Assembly (NCBI RefSeq): GCF_016906535.1 | Contig: NC_057375.1 | Coordinates: 1,364,001-1,428,000, forward strand | Direction of reading: 5' to 3' | Source of the DNA: Rhizoctonia solani | Lineage: Eukaryota > Basidiomycota > Agaricomycetes > Cantharellales > Ceratobasidiaceae | Length of the DNA stretch: 64,000 nt | Shown: in pieces, positions 58,603 to 64,000 of the stretch | Layout: every line of letters begins with the position of its first letter | Numbering within the stretch: position 1 is the first letter of the stretch | Position numbers and translations under genes: made by a program | Notes under the pieces: generated by a model | The model's database searches: none | Told to the model about the DNA's origin: nothing | The model's input: only the letters and a program-made list of their open reading frames with translations

Positions 58603-60085
58603 TATAAGATGGATTACTCCTTTAGGAAATTCCTATAACACAAGATTGTGTTTGCTGCTACTTTCGTAACGCAGTAGATCGGTGGTTCTGTAAATAAAAC
58701 TCGGCAAACTCCTGTGCGAGTTTGGGTCCCAGGCTTAGTGAATAAGTCACTGAAATGCCATATTTTCACTCCCGTTTTTTTTGTTTGGAAAATAGGCTCC
58801 GTCATGCTATGGTACTACACAAGTACAACGCGCATTCAGTATTGCACATCACTCAACCGAACCTGTCATCTAATCTTACATATGAATAGACAGCTAACGC
58901 TGTATGCATTCAGTGTTTGTTTCGAAGGATGATCGTCCAGAGGGTGGTGATCGTAATCTGTATGACGTAGCCGAGATGGGTTATCATTATAGTTGCATTT
59001 TGGGTATTTCGGCTCCCATCCGCGACAATTTGGACTAAGTGCGATAACGTACCCATCCCATGGGCCGATTTTGAGCAGATGTGGCTAGCAGTTTAGTCAT
59101 AGATGTGGAGCTTTTTCTGGGGTACTGATATCGATGGAGATTGCAAGAAAGAGTGAGTACTGAGCCTGAGCCCCTCGCTCTCAAGAGCCACCCATGTATG
59201 CGGGCGCGCCTACATGGGAGGCCCCGCCGCCAGTGTCGAGTACAAACCAGTAGGCGGTGAAACGCTCGAGCTGGAGCCCCGAAGCATGAGTACGACTGAC
59301 GGGCTAGGCGAGTTATCTGTGCTCGATGTCGCGGTAAAATAGAAGGTGGGTGGGAATAAAAGACGCCTGGCCCGCTGCTCGACCCGTCTGCCGGTCCAAT
59401 GTCGGTCAGACGTGTGGTGGGTGTTTGCAGTTGCTCGGTGAGACGGTCAGTGATCTCGCAAGCGCCGGCTTCCTGGTTGTACGTACGGCTCGGCGGTTTA
59501 CTTCGCACCACCTCATTTTGGTTAGAGCATCATTATCTGGCAAAAAATAATCACATGAAGTGCAACAGGTAGAGTCCGCTACAGGATAAACGAGGCTCCG
59601 TGACAATGGCCCGAAGGTGGCCCGAGATATCTAAATAACAACGTGAGGGACAATTATTTTGGGAGTCTCCTAAGATACAATATTTGACGAGAATAAAAAT
59701 GATATCAGCGATTTTCGAAGATTGTACCAAGGATTCATGGCAAAGTGGGGGTCGTAAATCGGTCTGTAAACAAACGCAAACCCGACGGTTTAACCCCATG
59801 TTGGTAACAATGATCAACCAGCGATTTCATCTGACTATGCTCCCACATACCGTACTTAAACAAAAATCGTCGTCTTTATACTTGGACCATGATAATTGCT
59901 ACATTTGATTTAGTAATTCCGGTGGGCGCTTGTGGCACTGATGTTGTACTCGCAATTAGTGCACGACCACCGGTACAGAAGGTCACTTGGCATTGAAGTC
60001 CTAGCCCTTAGCGAATTTTAATTATCCTTATTCGGCTAGTATCACCACCGCATCTAAGCCTTTATAGTTGTGGTCACTCTGTGAA
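58603..60085. other. Intergenic, no supported gene
   Basis: Several overlapping open frames on both strands around 59035-59606 reflect local G+C-rich sequence and show no motif. The right end is the promoter of copy L. Confidence 0.45.
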
Positions 60086-62141
60086 ATGACGCGGAAGAGC
60101 GCTCCTGGCCCCGTTGGGACTAGTTGCTTGACTTGTAAACAAAGGTAGCTTGTCGACACTTTTTGCCATTGAAGAAGAGGTTAAGCTATACATGACTACG
60201 ACAGGCATAAGAAATGTGATACACGTCAACCAATTTGTTTGAGGTGTGATGAAGGCGGGTTCAAGTGCCTTGGTTATGAACACAATCGGCCCATTACTGC
60301 AAGATCGTCAAAGGCGCCCAGACTTAGATCTATCATACCAAAGAATCAAGAAGCCAAGAGCTTCTCCAACAAATCTTTACCTACGGAACTTTCATTGCAA
60401 CCAAAACCAAGTAGCATGGTCAAATATTCTGAGAGGAATTCGTTACTGGATTCACAGGTATGTGCATCATCTAACACCAAGTACAGGTTAACAAATACAA
60501 ACCACCCTGAGAGGTGGTAGTGCCAGGCTTTTCACTCAGCCCGCCGTCTCCACATATGTCCTACTCGGCCGCCGGGACGCATGTTAAGCGACCAGGCGAT
60601 GATATCGAGGCGCTTACCACTTGCAATTATCTGAGGTTATTTGGTCCCAATAGCTACAACAGACCAGCACCCACACCGTTCTCTTACCCACCCCAGTCTT
60701 TTACCAGCTCCGCCCTATCCACATCTTCCCCATCTGATCCTACACTGACGTATCTGAGCAGTGCTGACTTCGAGGCCTATCTTATTTCTCATTGTAAGCC
60801 AGCTGTTTTATTTTATCAGGGAAAGCTCATCGTTCAATAGGGGCCACTAGTCCAGCATCTAGCTAGCCTTATCTATTTTAAGCTAGACAAGAATCAAGGG
60901 ATGCAAATGTACAATAGGTTTATTTCGCGCCTTCAGAATTCTTATTCCAACCGCTGGGTCATGCTGTTATCCATAAAAATAGTGGAAGCACTCGTTAATG
61001 AGGATCAGTCACAAACCGCGCTGCATCTCCGTTGGATAGGAAATGTCCAAAGCATGATACACCGTAGGCTCATTCAAGGTGCCACCCCACAAGAAGCAGA
61101 AGTTCTGCATGGGGACTGGCTTGAGGTATGTGGCTTTTGTTTTGTTTGTTTTACTTCCAGTCATATATGACTAGTATTAAATAACTAGATCTCACTTCTC
61201 AGAACTGCATTAACCCAGAGCTCCAACGCTTATACGATACTCCGAAACGCTACGCCGACATTTCTACAGCATGCATACTCTCTCCCGAACCTTTGGTCGG
61301 TCGAATCTGATGGGACCTCAATCCCGCTCACAAATGTCATCAGTTCGAAGCACAGTGTGCTTTCCTCTTTTTCACTCATCGATTGCATATGTGCGATGGT
61401 GTTTGGGCTACCACAACAAATCGAATATGATACGAGCATTGGTATTCTACCGCGGGTCTTTCTCCTTACGAATGGGTGCACGGAACTCCAACGGAGTTCC
61501 ATATCCTATTAGCAGAGATCAATGCGTGTCGGGACAAGAGTCCTAGAGTGCGTGACTGGAGAGAGATCGAGCATACCCTGATTCATTCGGAGTCCCGGAT
61601 AGCACGGAACGACGACTGGGAGTCATGGATGTCAGTCGCATGGCTGGCTGTCCAGGAGAGCTGGCGCCTCGCACTCCTCGCATACCTCTACTTGGTGAGC
61701 CCGCAGTTGAAGATAATATAGCACGTGACTGAGAGATAAAATGTAAGGCTGTATGCAGGCTGCCTTCTGACGACGTGCGGATACAGAGGTGTGTGACACA
61801 GATACTACAAGTAGTCGGGACCGTGAGGAAACAAAAAGCGGCAAAGATTAGTGTTCCGTTTTTAATCCAGTATCTCATAGTAAGTTGCCAAGTCTGCATT
61901 GCTATAAACTATACTGATGCACCCTACATACAGGTTGGCATATGTGCACAAAGCGAGAAAAAGCGGGATATTACGGAATAGACTTTCGGACGCAGTTGAA
62001 ACCAAGCTCTGGATGATGAGGGGCTCTGATTTTATTCCGGTACTAGATCATTTATGGCACGGTGCTGGAGCGAACGGACACCCAATTACTTGGGATGATT
62101 ATATCCGCTCACGAGAAACAGTACTCCCTGTTTTAACGTGA
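60086..62141 (+). CDS. Zn2Cys6 regulator copy L
   Basis: Lies 5.7 kb right of the main array. The ATG at 60086 gives MTRKSAPGPVGTSCLTCKQ; exon 2 gives HKKCDTRQPICLRCDEGGFKC, so the cluster is complete. The linker includes SEPGFSLSPP-like Ser/Pro text and TSSPSDPTLTYLSSADFEAYL. Then LIYFKLDKNQGMQMYNR, MLLSIKIVEALVNED and AYTILRNATPTFLQHAYSLPN follow. A frame break near 61450-61470 separates EYDTSIGILPR from EWVHGTPTEFHILLAE. It continues INACRDKSPRVRDW, WESWMSVAWLAVQESW and AVCRLPSDDVRIQRC. A second break at 61973-61976 (probably loss of a CG dinucleotide) lies in the last exon before RLSDAVETKLWMM. The stop is at 62141. It is closest to copy G. Confidence 0.83.
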
Positions 62142-62898
62142 TACACATAGGGATTATCCGTAATGCCCCCCTGTTTTAGTCCATTCAAACATAAAACTGT
62201 GCATTGCAGCCCTATGTCATCTGATAGGTTATTTCGGCGGCGAAAGTGCATAAGAATGCAAGTGGGCACTGCGTCTTTGGCTGGAAATACTGAGAGACGC
62301 GTGAGAGGGGTAAATGCCCCAGTCCTCTGGAGCGAATGCATAAAAGACACCGGAGAAATGGTACTCCAGTAGTTGGATTGTGAGCTCGTATCAGTCGTAG
62401 ATTTGCCCTAGTAGCTGGGCCATGACCCTTTTCAGTAACTTGATTGCGCATATACTCCAACGACTGATGAATTTACATATGTGATAATTGCTACCTTCTG
62501 AAGGCTCGGAAATCACGAGAAGCTCACCTATAGGTTCTGTTGGCATACTATATAGCTCTTCTGAGCGAAGAGATATTATTTGAACTCGTTGGAGTATCAT
62601 GCACTTGGCGGTTATTCTACGTGCACTATACAGGACCGTAAAACATTCCACCTTCACTCATGTACTTAAAGTTTTCTTCCTACCTACGAGTACTCAAACC
62701 CTGTGACGAGTACTCTCTTACGACGAAAATCTTACAGTAAGGTACGACCGGAAGTGACAGAGCAGCGGGGCCAAAACTGGAAGGGTTATTGAAAGCAAAT
62801 GTCTTCTCGTAACATCTTACCCTCCCCTGAGATTACAAGAGGGCATAAAATCTGGTTAATAGGCATCTTAGCTATGTCATAGAAATTATCCTATATTT
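62142..62898. other. Convergent intergenic region
   Basis: 757 bp between the 3' ends of copy L (+) and the acetyltransferase (-). No coding signal recognised. Confidence 0.45.
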
Positions 62899-63833
62899 TC
62901 AAGTCTTCCGATTTACCAGCTTCTGAATGTGCTCCTTCCCACCGTTCTCCCAATCATCCCAGCATATGGCCAACATAGCAGTGTGTCGACCAGGGAGTCC
63001 AAGTGAATCATCTGACCTGAAGGGCGCACTACTTTCTCTGCCAGCTGGAAGTGGTCGCTGCCACCTGAAGTAATTTGTAAGTCATAGAACCCGACCTAAC
63101 CGCGACCCACCGCCAACCTGATGATACCCTCGAATTTGGATCCAAGTCGCTCAGCGGCCTGGGGGCTGGGTATATTACTTATATGAGCTTGCCATTGCAG
63201 TTTGCGAAGACCCAGTCCCCCTTCGCTGGGTGGGTCGAGTGCTTACTGCATCAAAAGACCCACTGCATGTGTGTTTACGTGGGTGCGTTGATATTGCGGA
63301 AAGACGATGACAAATGCGACCTCGGCGGTGGACAGCTCGCGCAATCCGTTGATATAATCGAGCGTACCCATCAGGGCGCTTTTCGCTAGTTATGGCATTT
63401 GGCTATGCACTAAGGATATGAGATTACCAAACCTTTTTCGCTGTCCGTTTCGTCCTTGGGCGCGAGCCTTGTTTTATCCAGAACCACATATAGACACCTG
63501 CCAGGATCGCGTCTAAAAAAGTCCTCGCAGAATACTTCAAATTCTTCGAGTGTGTTGGGCGTGGAGAACGGCATAGCGCATAGTCTCTGGGTTAGCGATG
63601 ATTGCATTGAACAAGGCGGCAGCGTGAAGATAGGGCTGTAAATCGATCATCGATATAAGATACAAATGTACAAATGCGCTACGTACGATAAAAGGGACCA
63701 GTTTCACTCGATCTGTCTCCAGAGGTTTGACAGGGAAACAAAAATTCACGTCGTAGGGCTTGCTTAGGTCAGGTAGTACAATTGGAGATTTTGGTAGAGG
63801 AGGAATATAGTTGTTGACGTAGCCTGAAGCCAT
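62899..63833 (-). CDS. GNAT-type N-acetyltransferase, with a stop codon and a frame break
   Basis: Probable acyl-CoA-dependent N-acetyltransferase of the Acetyltransf_3 type; substrate unknown. The ATG at 63833 gives MASGYVNNYIPPLPKSPIVL, then PLETDRVKLVPFI. After an intron comes HAAALFNAIIANPETMRY, then a break at 63571-63575 (two bases short) before PFSTPNTLEEFEVFCEDFF and RRDPGRCLYVVLDKT. The next exon reads MGTLDYINGLRELSTAEVAF and VIVFPQYQRTHVNTHAVGLL. An in-frame TAA (63243-63245) follows LLMQ, where homologues would have a residue before ALDPPSEGG. It continues LGLRKLQWQAHISN, AAERLGSKFEGIIR (the acetyl-CoA fold's usual AAxRLGF segment), WQRPLPAGRESSAPF and ICWDDWENGGKEHIQK, with a stop at 62899-62901. 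Either a recent pseudogene or two consensus errors. Confidence 0.8.
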
Positions 63834-64000
63834 AATGAGAGTGATCCTAGAGGTCTTGATAGCCAAGTAAACTCACATGTTCATTTTATACCAATTAAAA
63901 TCATGACTTCATACAACGTTTCTTTAGTGCAAGCATTGCGTGACTCCGGAACCTAAGCTTACTAACGCAGTGAATAGGTACGTGTACCTAGCCGTAGCTA
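63834..64000. other. Right edge, 5' flank of the acetyltransferase
   Basis: 167 bp, presumed promoter. No feature recognised. Confidence 0.4.

Noticed and set aside
59035..59606. Overlapping long frames on both strands
   Set aside because: Explained by local G+C content; none has a recognisable motif or exon structure.
20021..62141. Whole array as a transposon or retroelement family
   Set aside because: Each copy keeps its introns and a conserved host-type gene structure; no terminal repeats, target-site duplications or transposase/reverse-transcriptase text was seen at the borders.

Overview
The window looks like nuclear DNA of a filamentous basidiomycete. The genes are cut by many 45-70 bp GT-AG introns, the two-finger C2H2 proteins are of a type common in mushroom-forming fungi, and there is a tandem family of Zn(II)2Cys6 regulators like those expanded in the Ceratobasidiaceae (Rhizoctonia/Thanatephorus type). 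The species is an inference from style, not from a search. I saw no bacterial features, rRNA, tRNA, CRISPR array or intact transposon.

Layout. Positions 1-25.5 kb hold five C2H2 zinc-finger genes: two tandem paralogues on + (40-2351, 4783-6394), two on - (8429-9601, 16432-17702, the latter perhaps with 5' exons up to 18665) and a longer one on + (22533-25496). Between them are a small unknown gene (13100-13987, -), one Zn2Cys6 gene relic (20021-22081, -) and long gene-poor gaps. Positions 27-54.4 kb are a dense array of ten more Zn2Cys6 paralogues (+ + + + - + - - - +), interrupted once by an unrelated, internally duplicated gene of unknown function (32582-34739). Positions 55.9-58.6 kb carry a lectin-like fragment, a helix-rich protein and one orphan exon. 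A twelfth Zn2Cys6 gene lies at 60086-62141 and a damaged GNAT acetyltransferase at 62899-63833.

The Zn2Cys6 genes share one architecture. A short exon 1 encodes the first CxxC of the zinc cluster and exon 2 the other four cysteines. A variable Ser/Pro-rich linker follows, then a roughly 370-residue regulatory region resembling the fungal-specific transcription factor domain (Fungal_trans_2 type). The copy at 30143-32175 reads cleanly through seven exons (562 codons) and was used as the reference.

The most striking property is that almost every other gene has one or more reading-frame breaks, nearly all of them 1-2 base deletions in short homopolymers or dinucleotide repeats, with protein similarity intact on both sides. 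Together with two tandem duplications whose copies differ by small indels, this points at least partly to consensus or assembly errors, possibly from a heterokaryotic genome. Real decay is clear only at 50059-51927 and likely at 20021-22081. Gene models below are therefore given as gene spans including introns, with the breaks stated.
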